A DNA stretch of 64,000 nt from Streptoalloteichus hindustanus. GTDB lineage: Bacteria > Actinomycetota > Actinomycetes > Mycobacteriales > Pseudonocardiaceae. Position numbers and translations under genes: made by a program. The stretch is taken from the NCBI RefSeq assembly GCF_900129375.1, contig NZ_FQVN01000002.1, positions 620,001 to 684,000 of the forward strand, given 5' to 3'. Each line of letters starts with the position of its first letter. Within the stretch, counting starts at the first letter, position 1. This document shows positions 1 to 8,869 of the stretch, piece by piece. The notes beneath the pieces are model-generated. The model was not told the DNA's origin and made no database searches. It saw only the letters and a program-made list of their open reading frames with translations.

Positions 1-15
1 CCCCGGCGCGGCGGC

Positions 16-3000
16 GTGGCCCGTACGTCGACTGAGCTCGACCCGGTGGCCGCCGCCACGGTCGAGCAGCGCGCGGTCCGAGTCAGAACCACGTTGACCG
101 GGGTGCTGTCCAGGGCGAACAGCGACCCGCGGTTGGTCGGGGCGGCACGGGAGTGGGTCGACGGGACGCCGAACCCGCTCGGGGCCGCGGTGGAGGCCGC
201 GGTCGTCGCCTCGATGACCGAGTGGGAGGAACGCGCGGACCTCCAGTTCTTCGCCGACTTCTGGGTGTCGCGGCACGGTTTCGCCTTCGCTGCCAGGAGT
301 GCCGCCGAGCTCGCCGGGATCGCCGTGCACTGGCGGAGCCCCAGGCGATGGGACCCGGAGGTCCCGCGTCATGTGTTCTTCCCGCGTCCGCGGGACATCG
401 GCGCGCGGGGGTGGTACGGCGAGCCGGTCGCCCTCCGGACCCGCGCCCTCCTCGCGTCCGCCGACGACCAGGACTACCAGGACGCGGTCGCGGCGCTGGC
501 GAGTCACCGGCAGGACGAGCTCCAGCGCGTGATCACCACCTACCTGGTGCCCACCCGACAGGACTGGGTGGACGAGTGCTGTGCCGACGCGGTCGCCGCC
601 ACACGCCACGAGCGCATCCAACTGCAGATGTTGGTGCGATCTCTGGGCTCCCCGCGGCAGGTGGAGGAGCTGGAGGCACACGTCGAACTCGGGTGGTGTC
701 TCGACGCGGCCTCCGTCGTCCACACGCTGGTGGAGGGAGTCGGTGTCGCCGTGGCGCCGGTCCTGGCCAGAGCCGCCGACGGGGACCCCGACGGAGGAGC
801 CGCGCGCAGGCGACTGCTCGCGACCCTCGCCCAACTGCCCACCGACGAGGCGTTCGACCTCCTGGTCGCCCGGGTCGACCAGAAACACGTCCAGGCCGCG
901 CTCAGAGCGGCGATGCGGAGGTATCCGGTGCGGGCGCTGCGGCGGCTCGCGCGGGCGGCCGAGGGGTACAGCGGCGACACCGCGACCATCGCGATGTTGT
1001 TGCGCGGCCATGTCGCCGCGCATCCCGGCCTCACCGCCGCCGTGTTGCCCAGCCTGCCGGAAGAGCTCGCCGAGGTTGTCCAGCGAGCCGGCCACACCAC
1101 CGAGAAGGTCAGGGAGGCGCCGGCCGACACATTGCCGCGCCTGCTCGTGGAGCCGCCGTGGACCCGCCGGAAAGCAGCCGCCAAACCTGTCGTCATCGAA
1201 GGACTGGCGCCCGTTGACCCAAAGGCCATCGAGTGGGCCGACGGTGAGCGGGAGGAGTGGGCGAACCACCTGGAGCACACCTCCCGGGAACCGTTCGGCG
1301 GAGACTGGGACGAGGCCGTCGAGACGTTCCGGGCCGGCGGGTTGGACTGGTACGACGAGGGCCGGCTGTTCCTGCGGGGTCCGGAGCACCTGGTTCGGCC
1401 CCTGTTGGCCGACTGGACCCCGAGGGACCTGTGGTCCGTCGAGGGGTGGGTGAAGGCGCTGGTCGCCCGCTTCGAGCTGGCCGCGCTGCCGATCGCCCTG
1501 CGCGTCGCCATGGAGAAGGTGGTGAGCAACGCCCCGGTGCTGCTGCCCTTCGTCACCGCCGAGGTCGCGACGCTGATGGCCGACTGGCTGGCTCGGCTCC
1601 GCACGACGCGGTCGGTGGCGCTGACCTGGCTCCTCCGGCATCCCGTCGGGGCCGCGCGCCTGCTGGTCCCGGCCGCGTTGTCGAAACCGGGCGTGCGGCG
1701 GCGGAACGCGGAGGGCGCGCTGCGGGCCATCGCCTCGGCCGGACGGCGGGACGAGGTCCTGGCCGTCGCGCGGGAGTACGGGGAGCGGGCTGGCGCCGCG
1801 GTCGAGGCGCTGCTCGACCTCGACCCGGTGGAGGTCCTTCCCGCCAGGCGACCGGTCGTGGGCACCTGGGTGGATCTCGCGCTCCTGCCGCCGATTCTGT
1901 TGCGCGATCGGGAAAGCGCTCTGCCCCGGTCGGCGGCTGGGCATGTGGTCACCATGCTCGCGATGTCCCGGACCGATGAGGTGTACGCGGGCCTCGACGT
2001 GGTCAGGGAGGTCTGCGACCCCGACTCGCTCGCCGAGTTCGGGTGGGGGCTCTTCCAGCAGTGGCGGGCGGTGGGAGCCCCGACCCGCGACAACTGGGCG
2101 CTCACCGCGCTCGGCTGGATCGGCGACGACCGGACCGTGCTTCGGCTCGTGCCGGTGATCCGGGCCTGGCCGGGTCAGGACGGGCACAGCAAGGCCGTCG
2201 CGGGCCTGGGCGTGCTCGCCGGGATCGGCAGCGACCTCGCCCTGACCCACCTGTACTCGATCTCGCAGAAGGCGCGGTCCAGAGGGTTGCGCGAGCGGGC
2301 GCGCCAGAAGGTCGCCGAGGTGGCGGAGGGGCTGGGCCTGAGCGCCGAGCAGTTGGCCGACCGCCTGGTGCCGGACTTCGGCCTCGACGCGGACGGAACC
2401 CTCGCCCTCGACTACGGCCCGCGCCAGTTCGTCGTCGGTTTCGACGAGCAGCTCAAGCCGTACGTGGTGGACGGGGATGGCAAGCGGCGCAAGGATCTGC
2501 CCAGGCCGGGTGCTCGGGACGACCAGGAGCTGGCCCCGGCGGCGCACAAGCGGTTCGCCGCGTTGAAGAAGGACGTGCGCACAGTCGCGCGCGACCAGTT
2601 CGTGCGGTTGGAGCGGGCGATGGTGGCCCAGCGGCGGTGGAGCGTGGCCGACTTCCGGCGGCTTTTCGTGGAACACCCGTTGCTGTGGCACATCACGCGG
2701 CGGTTGGTGTGGCGGAGTGAGGAGGACGGGCGGCCCGCGACCCTGTTGCGCGTCACCGAGAACCGTGGCTTCGCGAACGTCGCTGGCGAGGAGTTGGCGT
2801 TGCCCGACTCGGCCCAGGTGGGCATCGCACATCCGCTGCACATCGCCGAATCCCTCTCCGCCTGGTCCGAGGTCTTCGCGAACTACGAGATCCAGCAACC
2901 GTTTCCGCAGTTGGGGCGGCCGGTGCACGCGCTGACCGACGAGGAGCGGGAGAGCGTTGAGCTTCGGCGGTTCCACGACGTCGCGGTGCCGGTGGGTCGG

Positions 3001-3321
3001 GTCGTGGGCCTGCGACGGCGGGGTTGGGAACGGGGGACGCCGCTGGACAACGGCGTGGAGTTCTGGATCTCCCGGCCCGTCCCCGGCGGCCGGTGCGTGG
3101 TGATCGACCTCGACCCCGGGATCACCGCCGGCGAGCTGGAATTCTTCCCCGAGCAGCGGATTGCCCGCGTGTGGCTCAACGACGAGCCGACGGGGAACGG
3201 GAACCGACCCGGTCTGCGCTTCGCCGAGCTGGACCCGGTGACGGCCTCCGAGGTGCTCGCCGAGCTGACCGACCTGACCAACCTGACCAACCTGACCGAG
3301 CTGGTCTCCGCCACCACCTGA
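16..3321 (+). CDS. DUF4132 domain protein (MolR/YehI-like), 5' end uncertain
   Basis: A large cytoplasmic protein of at least 1101 residues. The C-terminal part from about residue 785 has the DUF4132 pattern: a tyrosine-rich stretch around LDYGPRQFVVGF, a basic helical region, then LLWHITRRLVW near residue 890. Ala/Leu/Arg-rich helices that look HEAT-like fill the first 700 residues. No signal peptide or membrane segment is visible. The E. coli relative MolR/YehI has no settled biochemical role, so none is assigned. The GTG at base 16 is only the first start inside the window; the frame stays open to base 1, so the true start may lie upstream. It converges on the peptidase remnant that follows. 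Confidence 0.8.
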   Translation: MARTSTELDPVAAATVEQRAVRVRTTLTGVLSRANSDPRLVGAAREWVDGTPNPLGAAVEAAVVASMTEWEERADLQFFADFWVSRHGFAFAARSAAELAGIAVHWRSPRRWDPEVPRHVFFPRPRDIGARGWYGEPVALRTRALLASADDQDYQDAVAALASHRQDELQRVITTYLVPTRQDWVDECCADAVAATRHERIQLQMLVRSLGSPRQVEELEAHVELGWCLDAASVVHTLVEGVGVAVAPVLARAADGDPDGGAARRRLLATLAQLPTDEAFDLLVARVDQKHVQAALRAAMRRYPVRALRRLARAAEGYSGDTATIAMLLRGHVAAHPGLTAAVLPSLPEELAEVVQRAGHTTEKVREAPADTLPRLLVEPPWTRRKAAAKPVVIEGLAPVDPKAIEWADGEREEWANHLEHTSREPFGGDWDEAVETFRAGGLDWYDEGRLFLRGPEHLVRPLLADWTPRDLWSVEGWVKALVARFELAALPIALRVAMEKVVSNAPVLLPFVTAEVATLMADWLARLRTTRSVALTWLLRHPVGAARLLVPAALSKPGVRRRNAEGALRAIASAGRRDEVLAVAREYGERAGAAVEALLDLDPVEVLPARRPVVGTWVDLALLPPILLRDRESALPRSAAGHVVTMLAMSRTDEVYAGLDVVREVCDPDSLAEFGWGLFQQWRAVGAPTRDNWALTALGWIGDDRTVLRLVPVIRAWPGQDGHSKAVAGLGVLAGIGSDLALTHLYSISQKARSRGLRERARQKVAEVAEGLGLSAEQLADRLVPDFGLDADGTLALDYGPRQFVVGFDEQLKPYVVDGDGKRRKDLPRPGARDDQELAPAAHKRFAALKKDVRTVARDQFVRLERAMVAQRRWSVADFRRLFVEHPLLWHITRRLVWRSEEDGRPATLLRVTENRGFANVAGEELALPDSAQVGIAHPLHIAESLSAWSEVFANYEIQQPFPQLGRPVHALTDEERESVELRRFHDVAVPVGRVVGLRRRGWERGTPLDNGVEFWISRPVPGGRCVVIDLDPGITAGELEFFPEQRIARVWLNDEPTGNGNRPGLRFAELDPVTASEVLAELTDLTNLTNLTELVSATT
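3265..3300 (+). repeat. Four 9-bp in-frame repeats at the end of the DUF4132 gene
   Basis: Four tandem units of CTGACCRAS encode TDL-TNL-TNL-TEL just before the stop codon. The units are 9 bp, so slippage would change length without shifting frame. Confidence 0.75.
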
Positions 3322-3405
3322 CCCCGCAGGTCGGTTCGTGCGAGAAGGAGAGCCGAAGGGTGTGCGGGGGTGTGGACGCGGCCGGCGCACCCTCCGGCCA
3401 CCGGG

Positions 3406-3858
3406 TCAGGTCATCATGAACTCCGCGATCATCTCCGTGCCGGTCGGAGCCGGAGTCAGGCGGCCCTCCGGCGGCTCGATCCCCATGAGGCCGCGGACCA
3501 GGTAGTCCCACCGGCGGCGGGCCACGTAGTGCTCGAAGCCGAGGTACGCGTGTTCCGCGCCGGGGATGATGAGCAGGTCGAAGTCCTTGTCGTGGGCGAT
3601 GATGCGGTCGACCAGCCGCAGCGTCTGGTGCGGGGAGACGTTGTCGTCGAGGCCGCCGTGCACGAGCGGCAACTTCCCCTTCAGGCGACCGGCGGCCTCC
3701 ACATTGGACGACTGGTCCCACACGGTGGGGTCGAGGCCGTCGTAGGTCTCGGTGCAGTCCAGGTGGTGGCACCGGTTCTCGTGGTTGCCGAACTCCGCGA
3801 CTCCGATCTTGTGGAAGTCCGGGAAGTCGAACATGGCGCGGACCGTGGCGAAGCCGCC
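3406..3858 (-). pseudogene. C-terminal fragment of a prolyl oligopeptidase (S9) family peptidase
   Basis: The frame encodes about 150 residues matching only the end of an S9 peptidase: GGFATVRAMFDFPDF, then GNHENR, then the acid loop HGGLDDNVS (catalytic Asp) and the His loop PGAEHAYLG (catalytic His). Family members have the nucleophile in a GHSGGG-like motif directly before GGFAT. Here the sequence before it reads PTLAR, so the nucleophile Ser, the beta-propeller and any leader are missing. The open frame runs to 3939, but the first 27 codons are unrelated and overlap the chitinase terminator. I read this as the 3' remnant of a deletion or rearrangement. An expressed short protein could not be a working peptidase. 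Confidence 0.85.
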
Positions 3859-3898
3859 GCGTGCCAGGGTGGGGCCGACGGCTGGTGTCCTGACGCGA

Positions 3899-3929
3899 GA
3901 GCGGGGGCACCAGGCTGGCGCCCCCGCTC
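3899..3929 (-). terminator. Hairpin terminator behind the chitinase gene
   Basis: A perfect 10-bp stem, GAGCGGGGGC with GCCCCCGCTC, closes an 11-nt loop 19 nt after the chitinase stop. There is no T-tract, as is common in high-GC actinobacteria. Confidence 0.65.
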
Positions 3930-3947
3930 GGTGGAGCACGAGGACTG

Positions 3948-6236
3948 TCAGCGCAGTCCGTTGTCGAGCGCTGTCATGAGCGTGCCGGTGTCACCCGACA
4001 GGTCCCAGATCATCGCGCCGCCGTAGCGCTTCGCCTTGATGTACTCGGTCTTCTTCCCGATGGACCAGGCGTCGTCGAACGACCACCACTGGCCGCCCTG
4101 GCCCGTGTGGCAGAACGTCGCGACCGCCTGTTCGTCGTGGTGGACCGTGCACCCGGGCACCGCTGTGGCCAGGTTCTTGTACCCCCGGACACCGGCCTCC
4201 TCGGGGAAGTCGCCAGGGGCGGCGCCGTTGGCGTCCTGCCACTCGCCCTGCTTCCCGCCGGCCGCGACCTGTTGCCATCCCCGCCCGTAGAAGGGGATGC
4301 CGACGAGCAGCTTGCGTCTGTCCACCTTGGCGTCCAGGTAGGGCTGGAGTGCTGTCTCGACGCTGAAGTGGGTGCTGTACGGGTCGTCCTTGTCGACGTA
4401 CAGGTTCGCCTGGTGGCCGGTGCGCTTGGGCTCCCACGAGTTGTCGCTGCCGGATCCGTGGAAGTCGTAGCCCTGCACGTTGAACAGGTCGAGGTACTTG
4501 GCGACCTGCGGCAGGTCCCAGCCCGCCGAGATCTTCGCCGGGTCGGCGGGGGTGAACGCGGTCAGCAGGAACTTCCGCCCCACCTGGCTGCCGTAGGCGT
4601 CGAGCTGCTTGCGGAACTCCTGCAGCAGCAGCACGAAGTTCTGCTTGTCCGCGGGGCCGAAGTGGTTGCCGGGGTGGCCCTCCGCGCCCGGCCACTCCCA
4701 GTCGACGTCGATCCCGTCGAAGATGTTCGCCGCCGTCCCCGGACCGCCCATGTCGTAGTGCTTGGGCAGGTTTCCCTTGATGTACATGTCGATGCAGGAG
4801 CTGACCATTCGCTCCCGGTTCTCCTGGGTGGCCGCCGCGTCGGAGAAGAACTTCGAAAACGTCCAGCCGCCCAGGGACACCAGCACCTTCAGGTGCGGGT
4901 GCTTCGCCTTGAGCTTCCTGAGCTGGTTGAAGTTCCCCTTGAGCGGTCCCGCTCCCGCCCAACCGCCGTCGCCGACCCCGTCGACGCTCTGCGCGGCGTC
5001 GATCGGCCACACGTAGTCGGCGGTGGAGTCGCCGGCGCCGTCGCCCTGGTTGGGGTCGGACGGGTTGCTCCCGACGCTCTTCGTGGTGGCGAAGCAGGTG
5101 TAGGTGGTGGGGTGGAGGTTCTCGAAGGAGTAGTTGAGGTGCGTCAGCTTCTTCGCCGCGCCGTTGGTGTCCAGGTCCTTGATGAAGAACTTGCGGCCGT
5201 AGATGCCCCACTGGGGGAAGTAGCCGACCTTCTGGTAGGAGCCGGGACCCGGCCCGGGGTCGTCGCTCGGCTGCGTTCTCGCCGTGACGGCGGTGGAGAG
5301 CGCGGACTGGTTGCCCCTGGCGTCCAGTGCCCGCACCTGGTAGCTGTACTCGGTGTCCGGCGTGAGACCGGATTCCCGGTACTCGGTTCCCTTGCTGACA
5401 CCGGTTTTGGCGCCGTTGCGAACGATTTCGTAGAGAGTGACACCCACGTTGTCGGTGGATGCCGTCCAGGACAGGGAAACGCTGTCGGACGTGGCCGCCG
5501 TGACCTTCAGGTTGGTCGGCACGCTTGGCGGTTCCGTGTCACCGGGGCCGTCGCCCGGGCGCGTGCGGGCGGTGACGGCGGTGGAGAGTTCGGACCGGTT
5601 TCCCTTGGCGTCGAGCGCTCGCACCTGGTAGCTGTACTCGGTGTTGGGCGTGAGGCCGGTCTCGGAGTACTGGGTGCTCTTGCTGGCCCCGGTGACGGTG
5701 CCGTTGCGCACCACCTCGTAGACGGTGACGCCGACGTTGTCGGTGGACGGGGACCAGGACAGGGAAACGCTGGTGGACGTCGTTCCGGTGACCGCGAGGT
5801 TGGTGGGAACGGTCGGCGGCTCGGTGTCGTCCGGAGTGCCGCCCTCACAGGGCGCGCCGTTGAGCCGGCATTTCACCGGGACGCCCGAACCGTTGCCGAT
5901 GAAGCCGAAGGACACCGACGCGCCCGGTGCGACGTTGCCGTTGTACTCGCGGTTGGCGAACTTGTAGTGGTCGCCGGTGCGCGTCATGAGCGCGTCCCAG
6001 TAGGAGGCGACCGACGTGCCCGAGGGGAGGTCGAACTCGACGTTCCAGCCGTTGAGCGCGGTGGACCCGCCGTTGGTGATGGTGATCGCGCCCGTGTAAC
6101 CGGAGCCCCAGTCGGACGCCTTGGTGAAGGTGGCGGTGGGACCGGCGGCCCCGTGGGCGGGAGCCGTGACGCCCCCGAACACCAGGGCGACCGCGGCGAC
6201 GAACAGGAAACAGGTGTGCCATCGACGTCGGAACAT
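3948..6236 (-). CDS. Secreted family 18 chitinase with CBM2 and two FnIII domains
   Basis: The 762-residue protein cleaves beta-1,4 bonds of chitin outside the cell. In order: a Sec signal peptide (residues 1-30, RRR then a hydrophobic core, AHGA cleavage region); a family 2 carbohydrate-binding module (about 31-125, with NGWNVEFDLPSG); a short CRLNGAPC loop; FnIII repeats starting near 134 and 230, both opening DTEPP; and a GH18 barrel from about 333 with KVGYFPQWGIYGR. The DxxDxDxE catalytic motif appears as DGIDVDWEW near residue 507, its final Glu being the proton donor. The start chosen is the ATG with GGAGGAACGAGG directly upstream; the longer frame upstream is not protein-like. A DasR-like operator lies about 160 bp upstream. 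Confidence 0.95.
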   Translation of the reverse strand: MFRRRWHTCFLFVAAVALVFGGVTAPAHGAAGPTATFTKASDWGSGYTGAITITNGGSTALNGWNVEFDLPSGTSVASYWDALMTRTGDHYKFANREYNGNVAPGASVSFGFIGNGSGVPVKCRLNGAPCEGGTPDDTEPPTVPTNLAVTGTTSTSVSLSWSPSTDNVGVTVYEVVRNGTVTGASKSTQYSETGLTPNTEYSYQVRALDAKGNRSELSTAVTARTRPGDGPGDTEPPSVPTNLKVTAATSDSVSLSWTASTDNVGVTLYEIVRNGAKTGVSKGTEYRESGLTPDTEYSYQVRALDARGNQSALSTAVTARTQPSDDPGPGPGSYQKVGYFPQWGIYGRKFFIKDLDTNGAAKKLTHLNYSFENLHPTTYTCFATTKSVGSNPSDPNQGDGAGDSTADYVWPIDAAQSVDGVGDGGWAGAGPLKGNFNQLRKLKAKHPHLKVLVSLGGWTFSKFFSDAAATQENRERMVSSCIDMYIKGNLPKHYDMGGPGTAANIFDGIDVDWEWPGAEGHPGNHFGPADKQNFVLLLQEFRKQLDAYGSQVGRKFLLTAFTPADPAKISAGWDLPQVAKYLDLFNVQGYDFHGSGSDNSWEPKRTGHQANLYVDKDDPYSTHFSVETALQPYLDAKVDRRKLLVGIPFYGRGWQQVAAGGKQGEWQDANGAAPGDFPEEAGVRGYKNLATAVPGCTVHHDEQAVATFCHTGQGGQWWSFDDAWSIGKKTEYIKAKRYGGAMIWDLSGDTGTLMTALDNGLR

Positions 6237-6396
6237 CCTCGTTCCTCCGGTGATCCGTTGGCTGTGACCGGGTGCGGGCGGGGCCCGCGCAGGGGAACGC
6301 GGCGGCGCAGCGAACGGGCGCGGCCGAGGGGCGGCGACCGACCGGGTGTGAGACGACCACCCACGGGACTCCTCCGGATCGGGGACATCACGAGCC

Positions 6397-6412
6397 TGTG
6401 GTTCAGACCACA
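6397..6412. promoter_or_regulatory. Candidate DasR-responsive element (dre) of the chitinase gene
   Basis: TGTGGTTCAGACCACA has perfect 6-bp arms around a 4-bp centre. Read on the gene's strand it is TGTGGTCTGAACCACA, close to the dre consensus ACTGGTCTAGACCAGT known from Streptomyces chitinase promoters, where the GntR-family repressor DasR binds and N-acetylglucosamine signals release it. Its location about 160 bp before the start fits. The DasR gene itself is not in the window. Confidence 0.65.
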
Positions 6413-6573
6413 AGGGGTCAAGGTGCGGACCACCGAACAACCCGTTCAGCGCCGTACCACCGCGCCCCGCGGTCCGGTCGCCCGGTCGGAGCCGAGACGG
6501 CGGTGCGCCCGCCCGCGCAGGAGCACGGGCGGGCGCAGGGGTAGGCGCACCAGGTGGGACAAGGCGCCTCGGG

Positions 6574-7611
6574 TCAGGCGTCGAGGCGGGCTTCCAGGAC
6601 GTGCAACCACGACGTGGGCGTGGCTCCGACGTAGGTGAGTCCCGCCTGGTCGAACAACTTCCGGAACTCCGCCGCGCTGCGCTCCCCGCTGCCGAAGGTC
6701 ACGTACATGCCCATGTCCATGAGCGCCGTGGCGGCGGGTGGGACCTCGTCCTCGGACAACAGCGACTCCACGACGAACACCCGTGCGCCCGGTCGTGCGG
6801 CCTCCGCGCACCGGGACAGGATGCGGACACAGCTCTCGTCGTCCCAGTTGTGGAGGACGAACCGGAGCAGGTAGACGTCCCCGGCCGGGACGGATTCGCG
6901 CGCGTCGCCGACGACGATCTCGCAGCGGCTCGCCAGGTCCCCGGTGCGGAGCTCGGCGAACACCTCACCGACCACGGTTTCGGTGTCGAACAGGATTCCC
7001 CGCAGATGGTTGTGGCGCCGCAGGAAGTCGCGCAGCAGCCCGCCGCGTCCGCCGCCGACGTCCACCACCAGCGTCGCCGAGCCGAGGTCGACCGCGTTGA
7101 CCACGTCGTCGTTGTTCTGAGTCGTGGCGTGGTTCATCGCGGCGTGGAACGCGGCGGATTGCTCGGGATCGTGCTCGCTGAGATAGGTGTAGAAGTCGGT
7201 GCCGTGCACCGCGCGGAACGGGGCCTCGCCGGTCCGCACGGCCGGCCCGACCTGGCTCCACGCCTGCCACAACGCGTCGATCGTCACCCCGTGGCCCAGG
7301 AGAGATCCGGCTTCGGATGCGCGCATCAGCTCGGAAACCGCGCTGTGCGTGTAGCGGCCGTCCTCCACATGCCGCAGAAACCCGATACTGGCCAGGGTTC
7401 GCAGAAGCCGGTTGAGGGCGGAGGTGTCGGCGCCGACCCTCCTGGCCAGCTCGTCGGGCGTCACCGGCTCGTCACCCAGGTGATCGGGCAGCCGCAACGT
7501 CAGGGCCGCCCGCAACAGGGGGCCGGCGAACAGGTGCGTCATGATCTGACCGAAAACATCGCTGTCCCCGTGCGCGCCGGTGGCGGTCGCTTCGGGTGTC
7601 TTCTCGGACAT
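6574..7611 (-). CDS. SAM-dependent O-methyltransferase (AcrB/caffeate type)
   Basis: The 345-residue protein has the layout of small-molecule O-methyltransferases: an N-terminal winged-helix dimerisation domain (about 15-105) and a Rossmann SAM domain with motif I VDVGGGRGG near residue 183 and the conserved HNWDD near 253. Such enzymes methylate hydroxyls of secondary metabolites. It is the last gene of the operon led by the flavin-type oxidase gene at 14177, 50 bp behind the P450 gene. The start is the ATG preceded by GGGAGGAACCGC; upstream frame is not coding. The substrate is unknown; the P450s next door could supply the hydroxyl. Confidence 0.9.
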   Translation of the reverse strand: MSEKTPEATATGAHGDSDVFGQIMTHLFAGPLLRAALTLRLPDHLGDEPVTPDELARRVGADTSALNRLLRTLASIGFLRHVEDGRYTHSAVSELMRASEAGSLLGHGVTIDALWQAWSQVGPAVRTGEAPFRAVHGTDFYTYLSEHDPEQSAAFHAAMNHATTQNNDDVVNAVDLGSATLVVDVGGGRGGLLRDFLRRHNHLRGILFDTETVVGEVFAELRTGDLASRCEIVVGDARESVPAGDVYLLRFVLHNWDDESCVRILSRCAEAARPGARVFVVESLLSEDEVPPAATALMDMGMYVTFGSGERSAAEFRKLFDQAGLTYVGATPTSWLHVLEARLDA

Positions 7612-7661
7612 GCGGTTCCTCCCCGTGTGACGTGGTTCGGGGATGTCGCTCCCCGTTGGGA

Positions 7662-8864
7662 TCACCAGCTGACCGGGAGCCTGAGCGGTGACTTGGCCGG
7701 CGAGTCGTCGTCCCAGGGAATCCTGTGCTCCGGCACGGCGAGGCGCAGCGCGGGAAACCGGGATGTCAGGCTTTGGAGGGCGGCGGTCAGCTCCAACCGG
7801 GCCAGGTGGACGCCGACGCAGTTGTGCGTGCCCCGGCCGAAGGAGAGGTGGGGGTTCGGCCGACGACGCGGGTCGAAGCGGTCCGGGTCGGAGAACACGC
7901 TGTGGTCCCGGTTGGCGGCCGGGATGATCGGCAGCACGGCCTCGCCGGCGCGGATCCGCCGGCCCCGCAGCTCGACGTCCTCGGTGGCGAGCAGGACGAC
8001 GACGCCGTTCATGACGGGCAGGAACCGCAGCAGCTCCTCCACCGCGCCGGGCACGAGGGTCGGGTCGTTCCGGAGCGCGTCGAACCGCTCGGGGTGGGAC
8101 ACCAGGGTCAGCACGGCGTTCGCGAGGAACATCGTGCTGGTGCGGTAACCGGCCACCAGCATCGAGAGCCCGAAGGCGATCAGCTCCTCCTGGGTCAGCG
8201 CTCCGCTGTCGCGCCGCCGGACGAGGTCGGTGAGCACGTCGTCGGCGGGTTCCCGCTCCTTGTACGCGAGCAGGTCCGTCAGGTAGTCGCGAAGTCGTTC
8301 GGTGGCCCGGCGCCCCTCCTCCAGGGTGACCATGGCGCCGAGCGCGGCGTCCGCGAGCGGCAGGAAGAACTCGCGGTCGTCGGCGGGAATGCCCACCAGG
8401 TCGCACATCACGAGCAGGGGGAAGGGTTCCGCGAACGCGGCGACCAGATCCGCTGGTGGGCCGAGGCGTTCGACGTCGGCCAACAACTCCTCGGCCCGCG
8501 CCCGAACCCGGCTCTCCCGCGCCCGTGCGGCGCGGGCGCTGAACGACTGGGCCACCGCCTGCCGGAGCGCGCGGTGGCGCGGCCCGTCCATCTCCATCAT
8601 GGTCACGAGTTCAGGACCGGACGACGGCTGGTCGACCGCCGGGACCGGCCAGGCGTTGATGGTCGGCCGGACGAAGCGGGGATCGGCCAGCACCGCCCGC
8701 ACGTCCTCGTACCGGGTGACGTACCAGGCGGTGGCGTCGATCAGCATCCGCACCCTGGTGACCGGACATTCCCGTTGGAGCGCCGCGTAGTTGGCGGGCG
8801 GACCCATCGTTCCCGGTGGTGCGAGGGGGAAGTCCCTCGGCTCGTGCTCGGTGCTCGTGGACAT
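7662..8864 (-). CDS. Cytochrome P450 (first of a tandem pair)
   Basis: A 400-residue bacterial class I P450. It shows the K-helix EELLR, the haem loop FGRGTHNCVG with the thiolate at about Cys349, and an I-helix reading LVAGYRTSTM near residue 235. P450s normally have AG-x-(D/E)-T there; this one has Arg in place of the acid, as does its neighbour. The two share the N-terminal PPGTMGPP and ECPV-RVR-L-ATAWY-TRY patterns and are clearly sister genes. The ATG at 8864 is preferred because GGTGAGG precedes it; an in-frame ATG at 8876 would overlap the upstream stop as ATGGTGA but has no ribosome site. It probably oxidises the product of the A-T-R enzyme. No redox partner gene is nearby. Confidence 0.92.
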   Translation of the reverse strand: MSTSTEHEPRDFPLAPPGTMGPPANYAALQRECPVTRVRMLIDATAWYVTRYEDVRAVLADPRFVRPTINAWPVPAVDQPSSGPELVTMMEMDGPRHRALRQAVAQSFSARAARARESRVRARAEELLADVERLGPPADLVAAFAEPFPLLVMCDLVGIPADDREFFLPLADAALGAMVTLEEGRRATERLRDYLTDLLAYKEREPADDVLTDLVRRRDSGALTQEELIAFGLSMLVAGYRTSTMFLANAVLTLVSHPERFDALRNDPTLVPGAVEELLRFLPVMNGVVVLLATEDVELRGRRIRAGEAVLPIIPAANRDHSVFSDPDRFDPRRRPNPHLSFGRGTHNCVGVHLARLELTAALQSLTSRFPALRLAVPEHRIPWDDDSPAKSPLRLPVSW

Positions 8865-8869
8865 CGGCC

